A stretch of DNA of 64,000 bases. Source: Candidatus Sedimenticola sp. (ex Thyasira tokunagai) (GTDB lineage: Bacteria > Pseudomonadota > Gammaproteobacteria > Chromatiales > Chromatiaceae). Below the pieces are notes generated by a model. That model was given only the letters and a program-made list of their open reading frames with translations, made no database searches and was not told the origin of the DNA. Positions 45,267 to 55,267 of this stretch are shown piece by piece. Where the stretch lies: contig CP134874.1 of NCBI GenBank assembly GCA_037318855.1, positions 1,054,598 through 1,118,597 of the forward strand, written 5' to 3'. Numbering within the stretch: the stretch's first letter is position 1; each line of letters opens with the position of its first letter. The position numbers were made by a program, and so were the translations under genes.

Positions 45267-45914
45267 ATGTTTGCAAAACCGATCCTCAAAGCCGCAGGTC
45301 TGACGCTGCTGGCCTCTCTGCTGCTTATCAATCCCTTTACTACCGATGTTGATAGTGGCGTTATGGGTTTTTCTGATGCTGCAGCCAAAGGCGGCGGCGG
45401 TGGTGGAGGTGGAAATGGAGGAGGTAATGGCAACGGAGGTGGTAACGGCAATGGCAACGCCTACGGCCATTCTGATGCCGCTGTCGATGCCGGCAACAGA
45501 GGAAATGCATTCGGTCACTCCAGCAGCGATGAGGGTGACAGGGGGCGTGGAAACAACCATGGAGCCATCTCCAGTGCTCTTGGACGCCTGAATGCAGCAC
45601 GTGCCTCTGATACAGCCCGAGAGCATGCTGCCCCTAACTCTGCCGTAGGTATGATTGCCACCTATGAACAGGCTTATCTGGATTCGCAGGGGCTGGCAAC
45701 TCTGGCAGATGAGGCTGAACTTGCAGCAGCTGGAGACCCGACCAACCAGGCACTTCAGGATGCTGCTGTAGCGGCGCGTGATGCTGCCGATGAAGCGACT
45801 CAGGCAGCTGCAGATGCGCTTGCCGAGGCAGCCAATAAAGAGGTAACTGATGAGGTGGTCAGTGCGGTCAATGAACTGCTTGGCCTCGATGAAACCGCAG
45901 GGATTGTTGAATAA
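45267..45914 (+). CDS. Secreted Gly/Asn-rich protein with Ala-rich helical C-terminus
   Basis: 215 aa. The N-terminal signal (MFAKPILKAAGLTLLASLLL) is followed by a run of nine Gly and GNGGGNGNG repeats (46-66), then two degenerate copies of GNAYGHS / GNAFGHSS. A conserved-looking block ALGRLNAARASDTAREHAAPNSAVGMI follows, and a final Ala/Asp/Glu-rich helix (about 150-200). I recognise no enzyme domain. The low-complexity part suggests an extracellular or periplasmic structural role. It stands alone with repeats on both sides. Confidence 0.75.
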   Translation: MFAKPILKAAGLTLLASLLLINPFTTDVDSGVMGFSDAAAKGGGGGGGGNGGGNGNGGGNGNGNAYGHSDAAVDAGNRGNAFGHSSSDEGDRGRGNNHGAISSALGRLNAARASDTAREHAAPNSAVGMIATYEQAYLDSQGLATLADEAELAAAGDPTNQALQDAAVAARDAADEATQAAADALAEAANKEVTDEVVSAVNELLGLDETAGIVE

Positions 45915-45953
45915 TCCCAGGGAGTGACTCTCTTTGGTATCCGTTTCGGAGTG

Positions 45954-46030
45954 TAGGGCGCAATAAGCATGGGGCATTGCGCCGTCGCTTCTGATTTTGT
46001 GGTGTAATGCACTGCGCTTATTGCGCCCTA
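45954..46030. repeat. Inverted repeat with 15-bp perfect arms
   Basis: TAGGGCGCAATAAGC (45954-45968) faces GCTTATTGCGCCCTA (46016-46030). It is distinct from the GTAGGAGCG family, which begins 22 bases further on. It follows the Gly-rich gene. Confidence 0.88.
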
Positions 46031-46051
46031 TGCCCCGAACCACCAAACACC

Positions 46052-46134
46052 TGTAGGAGCGCTCTCTTGAAGCGCGATGAGCATGGTCTCCATGAATAGT
46101 ACCCCCTCATCGCGCTTCAAGAGAGCGCTACTAC
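46052..46134. repeat. GTAGGAGCG palindrome, copy 9
   Basis: TGTAGGAGCGCTCTCTTGAAGCGCGATGAG faces CTCATCGCGCTTCAAGAGAGCGCTACTACGG. It lies between convergent genes and may terminate both. Confidence 0.9.
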
Positions 46135-46158
46135 GGTCAAGAGGGGCTTAAGCTATAG

Positions 46159-47013
46159 TCAGAGTTCCGGGGATTCCTCTCGCATCAGCTCAATAACCTC
46201 TTCCAGCGTCAGATCATTAGCATGACCGTTTTTGTCGAGAAAGTGACCAACGGCATCTTTGGTCTTGGGGCCGAGAATACCGTCAGCGTATCCGGGCCGA
46301 TAGCCCAGTTTCGACAGGGTGTACTGTAGATAGCGGATAGTTGGTCTATTGTCATAGCCAGCCATCTTTCTGGCCCGCCATGCCTCTGCACGGGTAATGG
46401 CGGCACCATAACTCTCACTGTCCACAGTTTGTTGCATCTTCTGCAGTAGTTTACCGGCGAGACCATCCCCCGATTTATCAGCGAGCCTTAGCCAGGTGGT
46501 TGCCGTTTTTGGGTTTTTCGGTACGCCTAGTCCCTTGATAAATGCCACACCCAGGGAACGTTGTGCCAGCGTGTGCCCCTGGTTGGCGGCCATGCCGTAC
46601 CAATGTGCTCCCCAGGCTGTGTCCTTCTCTGCGCCGCGACCGTTCATATAGCTCTCTCCCAACTGGTACTGAGCTCGCTTCTGTCCCTTGGCGGCTGCTT
46701 TTTCAAACCAGTGGACAGCCTTACGCTGGTTCACTCCCACACCACGCCCGGTTGAGTGGGCGATGCCGAGCATATATTGGGCATCGCTATGGCCGGACAG
46801 AGCCGCATCTTCAAACAGGTCTGCTGCTTTCCTATAGTTCTGGGCTACACCTGTGCCGTTGGTGTAGTTCAAACCCATTTTGTAGTGCTGTTTTGCCTCT
46901 TCGCTCAGGGGGGCATCGTCCCTTGTGGGCAGGCTGATAGGATCACAGGCAGTCAGTAGAAGAGCGGCTGCCAGACTGATTGACTGCAGATGACGAAGGT
47001 GTGTTTTTTTCAT
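46159..47013 (-). CDS. Sel1-repeat lipoprotein with peptidoglycan-binding domain
   Basis: 284 aa. The lipobox LLLTAC ends the signal at about residue 23. Four to five Sel1 repeats (36-residue TPR-like, A-x-x-x-x-x-LG-x-x-Y-x-x-G-x-G) cover 45-190, and a C-terminal PG_binding_1-like domain (TIRYLQYTLSKLGY and ADGILGPKTKDAV, about 225-270) follows. It probably links an outer-membrane lipoprotein scaffold to the wall. The upstream gap 47014-47406 has no convincing gene; it contains a GTCATCCCAGCATATGCCGG hairpin motif also found near 54098. Confidence 0.87.
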   Translation of the reverse strand: MKKTHLRHLQSISLAAALLLTACDPISLPTRDDAPLSEEAKQHYKMGLNYTNGTGVAQNYRKAADLFEDAALSGHSDAQYMLGIAHSTGRGVGVNQRKAVHWFEKAAAKGQKRAQYQLGESYMNGRGAEKDTAWGAHWYGMAANQGHTLAQRSLGVAFIKGLGVPKNPKTATTWLRLADKSGDGLAGKLLQKMQQTVDSESYGAAITRAEAWRARKMAGYDNRPTIRYLQYTLSKLGYRPGYADGILGPKTKDAVGHFLDKNGHANDLTLEEVIELMREESPEL

Positions 47014-47406
47014 GGTGCGTACTCTGAAGAGTGTTTGTTTGTTGTTGCAGGTTTGCCCGCAAAGAATAGACCAATCTCTCTCAGGAGTTTGTTGAGGAAG
47101 CTTTTGAGCAGTCGCAGACGGCCACCTGGGGATAGATAGTGATTGTCTGGAAATATATGGTTTCTCTGAATCACGTCATCCCAGCATATGCCGGGATCCA
47201 GAGAGTTCAACGCTTTACTGGATTGGGGCATGTACAGAAAAAGTTGTGTGCACAGTTGATTGTCTTTGCATGGTGACACCTCGTAGCGGTCGAATGCTTT
47301 TGTTATATCATTCAACCGCTTCGTAGTTACGGAAATAGATTTTTAACTTTCCAGGTGTTGTATGCGAGCTCCGGGAACCCTCAAGTAACGTCTAAATCAC
47401 CTCCAA

Positions 47407-50400
47407 TCAATCGATCGCATCCTTGAACCAGTAGGTACGAAAACGCTGGCTAAAGTTGACGGTACCTGGATTCAACAACGAAGTACCTGTAACGATACCA
47501 AGCCTTTTTTCCCCATCAATTTCTACTAGTACTGGCACAGGAGAAGGTGGCAGTCCACCTCCTGTGAGAGTGCCTGAACGGTCTACTGGTTCTAGCGCAC
47601 CTCCACTGGAATCCATATCTTCAATTGGATCTCCATTGACATAGTTGACCATATAATATTTTGCTGTTCCCAAAGTCCCTTCGCAGGTATCGGGGTCAAT
47701 AGTTGTTGCTGGTGGCTGGCTGGTATTGAAAAAGGTTGAGTTGGCCGTGGTTACCGTCCCGCTGACGACTTTTTCACCTTCAGAGAGTGTGATATACCAT
47801 CCTGGTGAGTTCGTGGCGACGCTCTGTGTCATGTCAGAGACATCCACTAGATCACTCTCTGCCAGGGTTTGGCCTGTGACATCTTTAAGCATATAGAATC
47901 TGTCAACAATCTCTACGCCAAGTGTACTATCTGCCCAGGATTGAATGTCATAGATTTCATTGGCATCCAATGGGTGCTCACGATCTCCTGAACCGATGAG
48001 AATGGCATCAAAGCCATCTCCATATACCACATCTGGTGGGAAGAGGAATTTCCTGGCATGCATTCCTGCAGGTGTATTATTATCTGGATCGCCATCATTT
48101 ATACCCGCGAGCGCAGCCATTTTCTCAATGACCCAATTGCCAGGATATTCATCGCTCATATTGAGCCGCCAGACGTTCCCTCCTGTGTCACCCACATAAG
48201 CACGCACTGCAGTACCTGCGCTAGTGAGCACAGATATATCCGAAGGAATACTGTAAGTCATATCAGCTACTGTTACGTTGTGGGTTGCACCAGTGGGTGC
48301 CGGCCCCGCTTGCCACAGAACGTTGCCGTTATCTGCCCTGACTACAAAAATTCCCCGGCCTTGGCTGGCTGTTCCTGCCGGCCAGTCATCATCGGCTACT
48401 GGATCATAGCCCCCGCCGAAGACTAATACATAGGTACTTACTGAGTCACCGCCATCTGTCTCTGCAAGGTCGATTGGAACCACTGTGGGCTTAGACCAGG
48501 TCTGTCCTAATTCTCCATAACCTGTATCACCATAATCTTTTTTCCACATGAATTTAGGTGAGTCCGGATTACTGACATCCAGTGCGTAGATAAAACGTCC
48601 ACCTCGACGCACGGTAATGAAGATGTGGACCTTATCTCCATCTGCAGTATCTACATAGTCTCCATCACCGTTAGCATCAAGGCTATGGACGCCAATACTG
48701 CCATCGAAAAAGTAGGGCTTGTTATTGCTGTCGTTGGGTATGGATGGGACATTAATTGCGGTGTTGTTATCCCGAATACGTTTCAGTCCGGAAAAAAACT
48801 CTTCAGCTACAAATCCCCAGAGTTCTGTGCCCTTTGTATCCGCTGTACCGCCTTCGACTGCACGGAAAACACCATTATTGCTGCCATAGAACGCAACTAC
48901 TCGTTCACTGGTAACAGTGGTACCTGTTATGGCTGAATAGTTGATTACGGCTGGTGTTGAGTGGATTACATCACCATCGATTGATGGGCGAACCTCTCCC
49001 GCTGCCCGCTCTGCTGATGTGGTGTTATCCTCCCCGATGACCCAATCAATGATGGCGTCACGTTCTGTGCTGTCTGCGGCACCAAGATCTGCAGTAGTAA
49101 TTGCCGTATTCGCGGTACCAAATTCGTCTAATGTGGCTGTGCAGGGTTCTGTACAGGTGGAGGTGAAAGTGTACACAGTGCGTGGCGGTGTGGCAGTTTC
49201 ATCATAGGTGTCACGAAGACGCTGTGCTGCACCACCTTTTTCAACCACCGGGCCATCGGGAGAGTCACTCTCTGTGTATTCTGGATGATAAGACCAGTAG
49301 TCTGAGGTGTGAGTCCAGAAACTGATGGCATCATCCACCAGAAAACCGGTAGTGGGACTTTGAACCTTTAGTCCGTTTTTATCCGCCAGATAGAGCTGGG
49401 TGTCGTAGCCTAATTGGAATAGTTTGAGGTTACCAAACCATCGTGGCAGGGCATTTGCATCGGGCCTGAATACACCCATGTACACCTGGTTTTCGTTGGT
49501 GCCTCTGACGTTTACACTCACGGGCAGTGCGCTGGCTGCAAACACGCTGTTGGTTGCTTGTATCTCGTCAATGATGGTGTCGAGGATAGAGACCAGTGCT
49601 GTTAATGTATCTGTGCCTGAAGAGGGTGCACAGCCATCTGCACCTACAGCGAAGCATCGCCCCCCGCCTTGTGTCGCGATACTGTCGAGCAAGGCGCTAT
49701 TGTCGTCACCCTGACCCGTAGAAACAGGTTGGACATCAATTGTGTAAGTGATGATATTCTGATCGGCTTGAATAAATCTGGCATATTCATCAGCCCAGAT
49801 CGTCTGCCGGCCACTCGGGGTGAGATCAATAGGATCACTATCCTGTTTGCCGTTTAAACCCTCCAGAAGTGCTGAAGCGGTATTGTTTTCGCCATTGTCA
49901 GGGCCGCCATTGCTGATGAATATTATATAGTTCTTGGCGCAAACTTGTCCGGTAATAGGGTTAAGATAAGTGCCGTATTTATTTCCACCGACAAATGCAG
50001 CTGCATCGGCCTTCTCTTTGGTGCCTGAGTACGGAGATGAACCTGTGTAGTAGAGGTAGGCCTCATTCATTGCTGTGGCCCAGCGTGCGCTATCTCCTTT
50101 GTCATCGTTTCTATCAAAACTATCAATTAGAGTGACCAGGCTGGCTTTGCCTGCGGCATCCATGGTGGTGATATGTTTTCTAACATAGGCCCCTTTGGTG
50201 TTAGACAGAGCGTCACCACCCTCAGCAAAAAACATCAAGCCGATATTGACAGTATCTTCGTCCAGGCCTTCAACAACTTGCTTGAGTGCAGCGATTTCAG
50301 GTGTAAATATTCTCTCGCCATCGACATTTCTAGACCAGTTTGCTGTATTGTCAATAATGAACAGAATGTTTGGCAAAGCACTAGACGTGGCGCCTGGATT

Positions 50401-50493
50401 CATAAAAATATCAATATCATCTGATACCGCGGAACTGGCGACACTCAGCAGCAACAAAACTGCAAATATTTTTTTGGATATGAAACGGTTCAT
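47407..50493 (-). CDS. pilY1: PilY1, type IV pilus tip-associated adhesin
   Basis: 1028 aa from the ATG at 50493 with GGAGGG upstream. A signal peptide is followed by an N-terminal von Willebrand A-like domain (LFIIDNTANWSRNVDG, a modified DxSxS site, to ~330), and a C-terminal PilY1 beta-propeller with GGGYDPVADDDWPAG. A calcium loop of EF-hand type, DANGDGDYVDTADGD, lies near residue 600. PilY1 sits at the pilus tip with the minor pilins, promotes extension and acts in surface sensing. It is the last gene of the minor-pilin operon, 23 bases after pilX. Confidence 0.92.
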   Translation of the reverse strand: MNRFISKKIFAVLLLLSVASSAVSDDIDIFMNPGATSSALPNILFIIDNTANWSRNVDGERIFTPEIAALKQVVEGLDEDTVNIGLMFFAEGGDALSNTKGAYVRKHITTMDAAGKASLVTLIDSFDRNDDKGDSARWATAMNEAYLYYTGSSPYSGTKEKADAAAFVGGNKYGTYLNPITGQVCAKNYIIFISNGGPDNGENNTASALLEGLNGKQDSDPIDLTPSGRQTIWADEYARFIQADQNIITYTIDVQPVSTGQGDDNSALLDSIATQGGGRCFAVGADGCAPSSGTDTLTALVSILDTIIDEIQATNSVFAASALPVSVNVRGTNENQVYMGVFRPDANALPRWFGNLKLFQLGYDTQLYLADKNGLKVQSPTTGFLVDDAISFWTHTSDYWSYHPEYTESDSPDGPVVEKGGAAQRLRDTYDETATPPRTVYTFTSTCTEPCTATLDEFGTANTAITTADLGAADSTERDAIIDWVIGEDNTTSAERAAGEVRPSIDGDVIHSTPAVINYSAITGTTVTSERVVAFYGSNNGVFRAVEGGTADTKGTELWGFVAEEFFSGLKRIRDNNTAINVPSIPNDSNNKPYFFDGSIGVHSLDANGDGDYVDTADGDKVHIFITVRRGGRFIYALDVSNPDSPKFMWKKDYGDTGYGELGQTWSKPTVVPIDLAETDGGDSVSTYVLVFGGGYDPVADDDWPAGTASQGRGIFVVRADNGNVLWQAGPAPTGATHNVTVADMTYSIPSDISVLTSAGTAVRAYVGDTGGNVWRLNMSDEYPGNWVIEKMAALAGINDGDPDNNTPAGMHARKFLFPPDVVYGDGFDAILIGSGDREHPLDANEIYDIQSWADSTLGVEIVDRFYMLKDVTGQTLAESDLVDVSDMTQSVATNSPGWYITLSEGEKVVSGTVTTANSTFFNTSQPPATTIDPDTCEGTLGTAKYYMVNYVNGDPIEDMDSSGGALEPVDRSGTLTGGGLPPSPVPVLVEIDGEKRLGIVTGTSLLNPGTVNFSQRFRTYWFKDAID

Positions 50494-50515
50494 AAAACCC
50501 TCCAAAATAGATTAC

Positions 50516-50944
50516 TCATGGACAGCTCCCCGAGGTCATCAAAATTTTAACACCTTGCTTAATCGTAACCTGTGCGCCAGTGACACTATCGATAGCAGTG
50601 GCAGAGATAGCCCACTCGGTATCCTGTGGTGCAATGGACCACAATGCGGAATAGCCTGATGCAGGTGATTCTCTAAGACAGTCAGGTTGTGTCACACTGA
50701 CAGTCTGGCCACTATAAGTACCGCTTGAACTGATGGGTGTTTCAAATGCTGCTGAACTGCTGAGTTTTTCCTCAATAGCCTGTTGTGCCGCTTCATCTAC
50801 TCTCATCTGAGCTTGCATGTTGCCAACAATTTTTAGGTCAACAGCAGTCTCGTTGATAGCAGTCACCGCAAAAAGTGTCATCATAGCCAGCATTACCAGA
50901 GCTACCACCAATACGAAGCCACGCTCTTTAGTGGATCTGTTCAT
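50516..50944 (-). CDS. pilX: PilX-like minor pilin
   Basis: 142 aa. The N-terminus is MNRSTKERGFVLVVALVMLAMM with a hydrophobic alpha1-N helix and TAINETAVDLK, as in PilX; the Glu at +5 of ordinary pilins is replaced, as usual for this subunit. The ATG overlaps the pilW stop. It joins PilV, PilW, PilE and FimT in a tip-priming complex. Confidence 0.88.
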   Translation of the reverse strand: MNRSTKERGFVLVVALVMLAMMTLFAVTAINETAVDLKIVGNMQAQMRVDEAAQQAIEEKLSSSAAFETPISSSGTYSGQTVSVTQPDCLRESPASGYSALWSIAPQDTEWAISATAIDSVTGAQVTIKQGVKILMTSGSCP

Positions 50945-51978
50945 TATGGTGACTCCCTTCGTCCACTGACGTTGACTACACGTGTAACTGAGTTAAAAGC
51001 GTGTCGCTTAAAGTTCTCAGCACTTCCACTTGGATCAAAATCTGTTGTTTCTGCTTGACCTTGGGTATACGTTTTGTCGTCACTGTAGCCAGCTGAAAGT
51101 TTGATATTTCGTGCTATTAAATTTATTCCAACGGTAACTGTATTTTCCCATTGAGAAGAATTAGTACTGCTGGGTAGAGTGGCCCACCCTTCACTGGGCG
51201 CAGCTGGGTTCTTCAGATCAAGATTTCCATTGCCACTGGTATCAAGGCCAATATCGATTTGAAAACTCTCAATACCATCAACAAGCGTGGTATTGGTCAT
51301 GGTGCTATCAAGATCCGAGAGTTCAAGCCGACGCAGTGTTGGGATACCATCTCCAGATCCACTGCAGTCACGGCAGGTGGCAACGTAGTAGGCATGAACG
51401 AGGAAGCGCCTAATCTCAGCTGGCGTTACAGCATCCTTTTTCAGTAAATTGAAGGTGATTAGATTCTGTGTCTCAGATGGTGACGCCTCATCAAATATCA
51501 TTGTAGAGCTCTGACTCTGAAGATATGCTTTGCCGCTGTCCAGGTCCGCCGCAGTTTCTGCTGTCGTGGATACTCGCCTTACAATGAGAATGTCTGAACC
51601 TGAATCACGATTGCTGAAACAATCCCAGCTTGTTGGAATTGTTTCGCTGTCATCGAGTGACTGAATTGCAATAGGCAGTGCATTTTCTACAGAGGTACTG
51701 TCTGTTTCGCATGGATTAGGTGTGCTGCCTGGTATGGCAGGCAATACATATGCCTCTCCATAAAATCCAGCGTGCCGGATATCCTCGTTTAGTATTGTTA
51801 TTGCATAACGTCCATTTTCTAATTGCCTGCTTCCTTTTATTAGCTCCAGAAATCCCTGGTTCATCTGGCCAAATACTTGGATAATAGCCGCCGATAAAAT
51901 AAGGGCAATGACCATGGCGATCATCAGCTCTACCAAGGAGAAACCCTTTTGCCTGCACTCAAAAAACTTCATCTCCAT
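50944..51978 (-). CDS. pilW: PilW-like minor pilin
   Basis: 344 aa from the ATG at 51978, which follows GAGG and gives a short prepilin leader (MEMKFFECRQKG) before FSLVELMIAMV; an ATG at 52005 overlapping the pilV stop is the alternative. The class III signal with Glu at +5 and a long C-terminal globular part match PilW. The start lies 27 bases past the pilV stop. It is processed by PilD, which is outside the window. Confidence 0.88.
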   Translation of the reverse strand: MEMKFFECRQKGFSLVELMIAMVIALILSAAIIQVFGQMNQGFLELIKGSRQLENGRYAITILNEDIRHAGFYGEAYVLPAIPGSTPNPCETDSTSVENALPIAIQSLDDSETIPTSWDCFSNRDSGSDILIVRRVSTTAETAADLDSGKAYLQSQSSTMIFDEASPSETQNLITFNLLKKDAVTPAEIRRFLVHAYYVATCRDCSGSGDGIPTLRRLELSDLDSTMTNTTLVDGIESFQIDIGLDTSGNGNLDLKNPAAPSEGWATLPSSTNSSQWENTVTVGINLIARNIKLSAGYSDDKTYTQGQAETTDFDPSGSAENFKRHAFNSVTRVVNVSGRRESP

Positions 51979-52004
51979 GTATCCTCGTAGCACATGCCTT
52001 CGCA

Positions 52005-52541
52005 TCAGTTAAGTGTCGCAAAGCGAACCACTTGATTGACAACGCGTCGTTGAGTGTCGGTACCATACTCATTTTGTGCGCAACTATCCGTTGGAGTAAC
52101 CGTTTCAGAAAATCCCTGCCATGCAACACTTACAGTGTAAATATTGGTTGCATTACGCACGATGCATCCTCTGGCGCCAACCAATCCTCCGACATTTGCA
52201 CCCGCCTGGGTTTCGGCTGCACCTTCAAGCATTTCATCCCACTCATCAAGATCCCTGTCGGCTATATCATCACACCCAGTACTGGGGTCACTGTCCACTC
52301 CAATTTCATCAGCTTGTTGCCAATAACAATCACGTGAAGCACGATTGTTATTCATTCGACTGACCATGCTGTTTACCAATAATAGTGCTTGAGCTCGCTG
52401 GAGGGATTCCAGCTCTGCCTTTTGGGCTTTGAGTTGCAGTGATGCAAGCCCGAGTAAACCCACTGCAAAAATAAGTACCGAAATCATTACTTCCAGCAAT
52501 CCAAATCCACAACTATATTTTTTTGCTTTGTAAGTTTTCAT
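52005..52541 (-). CDS. pilV: PilV-like minor pilin
   Basis: 178 aa from the ATG at 52541, which overlaps the fimT stop as ATGA, indicating translational coupling. The leader MKTYKAKKYSCG is followed by FGLLEVMISVLIFAVGLLGLASLQLKA, the typical PilV alpha1 helix with Glu at +5. Internal cysteines in the globular part may form disulfides. Confidence 0.88.
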   Translation of the reverse strand: MKTYKAKKYSCGFGLLEVMISVLIFAVGLLGLASLQLKAQKAELESLQRAQALLLVNSMVSRMNNNRASRDCYWQQADEIGVDSDPSTGCDDIADRDLDEWDEMLEGAAETQAGANVGGLVGARGCIVRNATNIYTVSVAWQGFSETVTPTDSCAQNEYGTDTQRRVVNQVVRFATLN

Positions 52542-52999
52542 GGACCACAAATACCTGTAATTTCATTTTCAGCACGTCCTACGCTGTCCAAACTGACAGT
52601 CCTTTTTTCAACACTTGCACTCCGGTTCTCATCACATATTTCAAAACTGACGGAAGATGTACGTCCATTACCTGTAAAGCTGAAAGCGGCAGCAGGACCC
52701 GTAATATCCAGACCCTCCAACTCATTCAATACCCGAAGGGTATTTCCACCAGAAGTGATGGACCAACCATCTTCCCAATTAGATGCATCAACTGGAGTTA
52801 TTGTGACCGATCCATTTCTTTTAATCGCCTCACTACGTGCATAAGAAAGGTTAGCCATAACCTCATACCCACCACGCTTGACGTTCTGGTTTCGGATGAA
52901 ATCCAGGAAGGGAGGTATGCCGATAGATGCAAGCATCACCAGTATCACAAGAGTGATAATTAACTCAATTAATGTGAAACCTTGCATGGGTGATCTCAT
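52538..52999 (-). CDS. fimT: FimT/GspH-like minor pilin
   Basis: 153 aa from the ATG at 52999, three bases after the pilE stop; a GTG at 53011 is the alternative. The leader MRSPMQG is followed by FTLIELIITLVILVMLASIG, and the SEAIKRNGSVTI motif with a C-terminal beta domain identifies GspH/FimT. FimT binds DNA during natural transformation in some relatives and helps prime pili in others. Confidence 0.87.
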   Translation of the reverse strand: MRSPMQGFTLIELIITLVILVMLASIGIPPFLDFIRNQNVKRGGYEVMANLSYARSEAIKRNGSVTITPVDASNWEDGWSITSGGNTLRVLNELEGLDITGPAAAFSFTGNGRTSSVSFEICDENRSASVEKRTVSLDSVGRAENEITGICGP

Positions 53000-53001
53000 G
53001 A

Positions 53002-53382
53002 TTATTGCCACTTGTCTGTGGGGGTTTTTGAGCCGTTGCTTAGTAGTGTCAAGTTCCCATCACTCGCCTGTCCTCCAGTGGCGGTGGCATCAACAGTGAA
53101 ATTCGGCGGTGTCTCATCATTTTCCGGCGTAACTGTAACTGTATAGTTATCAGAAACCCCGGAGGGTACAGAAAGACCGAGCTGTGCAAGTGTGGCGTAT
53201 TGGCGTGTGTCCAGCATGTACTGTTCTTGAGCATTGGCAATTTCCAACATAAACTGCTGCGCCTCTGAACGGTTTGCACGGATGACATAATCTCTGTAGG
53301 CGGGGTAAGCAATTGAGGAAAGTATGCCTATGATCACGACAACGATCATTAGCTCAATGAGCGTAAATCCTCTATTTCTCAT
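53002..53382 (-). CDS. pilE: PilE-like minor pilin
   Basis: 126 aa. The leader MRNRG is followed by [28 protein letters not shown], the classic prepilin N-terminus with Glu at +5, and an [23 protein letters not shown] linker typical of PilE-type minor pilins. It opens the operon pilE-fimT-pilV-pilW-pilX-pilY1. CAGGGA lies before the start. Upstream 53383-54268 is gene-free, so the operon promoter lies there. Confidence 0.9.
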   Translation of the reverse strand: MRNRGFTLIELMIVVVIIGILSSIAYPAYRDYVIRANRSEAQQFMLEIANAQEQYMLDTRQYATLAQLGLSVPSGVSDNYTVTVTPENDETPPNFTVDATATGGQASDGNLTLLSNGSKTPTDKWQ

Positions 53383-54268
53383 GACATTCCCTGAAAAGTC
53401 CTACTGCAAGGAGTAATAGTTCGGTTAATTGAATAGTGAAGAGATCTATCAGACTGAAGTTTGGGCGAATGCCCAGAATTCACGCGATAAAATTTAACGG
53501 AGAGTGCGGGTTCAATGACAGTAGGGGGATAATAATGATGGTTTAAATCAGTGTGTTTCCTGCTGTTGCCGAGAAGCAAAGAGATGGCGCCACTATTGTC
53601 TGAAATAGTGGCATCCGTATAGGTGTCAAGATACCTGCCGGCGCTCGCCTCAGTTAATACGAGGGCGCTTTCCGCTCTATAGGATCTGTTTACCTGTACC
53701 GTGGCGTTGGACACTTTCTTCCTCCTTGAAATAACTCTCACAATTTCACTCACTTTTGGCCGCCTGCAATGGCTGGTAAGATATATATTCTCCACTCTAA
53801 TAATTAGCAGAAACAGCGCTTTTTTGTGAAAAAATGTGATGAATGGCCCACTCTAACAGACAAGTGGTTGACCTCCTAATAAAAGAGGAATAGCATTCCT
53901 TCAATGGGAATTAATATATCAGGATATAAAGCGTTAATGGCAGGTAAAGAATTTATAAAACAGTATGTTATGAAGGGTCTAGTTTCTATAAAAGTCGTTA
54001 TTTTTACTGATTTATATCAGAAATAAACGGCTGTCAGGGGGGGTGAAATGGAGAATAAAGTGCTATTGGTGACACTTTATTCAACCTCAAAAATAGTTCA
54101 TCCCGGTATGAGCCGGGATGAGGCAATTTAAAGAAAATATCCACTTTTGAGGAAGCTCTGAATTGTTCAAATTTCGGAGTTTATAAACACAATAAGAGTT
54201 GATACGCGGCACAACCATACCTTTGTACTATTTGAGTCACAAAACATGGTTGAATGGCGACTATTATC
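53383..54268. other. AT-rich intergenic region with hairpins
   Basis: Nearly 900 bases with no convincing gene; an open frame at 53379-53795 overlaps the pilE start, has no RBS and no family look. Two perfect hairpins are present: GAATAAAGTG facing CACTTTATTC (about 54053-54082) and TCATCCCGG facing CCGGGATGA (about 54098-54121); the latter motif also occurs near 47178. A TTTCGGAGTTTAT fragment like the end of the 325-bp MITE lies near 54172. Mostly it reads as promoter DNA plus repeat debris. Confidence 0.6.
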
Positions 54269-55252
54269 TCAACGGTTCACATCAACAATGACACGTCCAC
54301 GAACCTGACCGTTGAGCAGTTGATTTGCGGTCTCAATCGCATCGCTCAGGCCGATTTCATGAGCGATGGCGTTGAGTTTCGAGAGGTCCAGATCCTGTTC
54401 CAATCTCCGCCAAGCTTCCAGCCTGGTCTCTCTGGGGCACATAACGCTTTCAACACCGGCCAGCGTGACACCCCTCAGTATGAACGGCATGACCGTGGTA
54501 TTCAGATCCATACCACCGGCCAGGCCGCAGGCGGTCACTACACCTCGGTATTTGGTAGCGGCGCAGGCGTTGGCCAATACATTGCTGCCGACCACATCGA
54601 CAACACCCGCCCAGCGCTCTCTGCCCAAAGGTCTGCCGGGTTCGGCATATTCAGAGCGGAGGATAACTTCAGAGGCACCCAGTGCAGTGACATACTCCGA
54701 TGATTCGGGCCTTCCAGTCATCGCTACCACCTGGTATCCCAGTTTGGCGAGAATGGCTACCGCTACACTGCCCACCCCACCTGTGGCGCCAGTTACGAGA
54801 ATTTCACCTTTATCTGGTGTTACACCGTGCTTCTCCAGCGCCATGATGCATAACATGGCGGTATAACCTGCTGTACCAATAGACATCGCCTGTTGCGGAG
54901 TGAAGCCTTTGGGCAGGGGAACGAGCCAATCACCCTTGAGTTTGGCTTTTTGTGCCAAGCCGCCCCAGTGGGCTTCACCAACGCCCCAACCATTGAGGAC
55001 CACTGCATCACCCGGCTTGTATTCGGGGTGAGTGCTGCTCTCAACGGTACCGACGAGGTCAATACCTGGAATCATGGGAAATTCACGCACCACGGGGGAC
55101 TTGCCGGTGATAGCCAGCCCATCCTTGTAGTTCAGCGTCGAGTACCGAACATTGATGGTGACATCGCCCTCAGGTAGTTGTGATTCGTCGATCTCCTGCA
55201 GGGCGGCACGGTAACCGTTGTCGTCTTTCTCTATCAGTATGCCTTTGAACAT
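54269..55252 (-). CDS. acuI: Acrylyl-CoA reductase-type quinone oxidoreductase (YhdH/AcuI family)
   Basis: 327 aa, MDR superfamily without zinc ligands. [27 protein letters not shown] and [10 protein letters not shown] at the N-terminus, and the NADPH motif [15 protein letters not shown] in the Rossmann part, match YhdH/AcuI. AcuI reduces acrylyl-CoA to propionyl-CoA and detoxifies acryloyl-CoA, for example during DMSP or propionate metabolism. It lies 15 bases downstream of a TetR gene, the acuR-acuI arrangement. No dddL or other DMSP lyase is nearby, so general acrylate detoxification is the safer reading. Confidence 0.88.
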   Translation of the reverse strand: MFKGILIEKDDNGYRAALQEIDESQLPEGDVTINVRYSTLNYKDGLAITGKSPVVREFPMIPGIDLVGTVESSTHPEYKPGDAVVLNGWGVGEAHWGGLAQKAKLKGDWLVPLPKGFTPQQAMSIGTAGYTAMLCIMALEKHGVTPDKGEILVTGATGGVGSVAVAILAKLGYQVVAMTGRPESSEYVTALGASEVILRSEYAEPGRPLGRERWAGVVDVVGSNVLANACAATKYRGVVTACGLAGGMDLNTTVMPFILRGVTLAGVESVMCPRETRLEAWRRLEQDLDLSKLNAIAHEIGLSDAIETANQLLNGQVRGRVIVDVNR

Positions 55253-55267
55253 GGTGATTCCTCTTTT

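Noticed and set aside
53379..53795. 138-codon minus-strand frame upstream of pilE
   Set aside because: It overlaps the pilE start, lacks RBS and family features, and has low-complexity Ser/Arg composition typical of chance frames.
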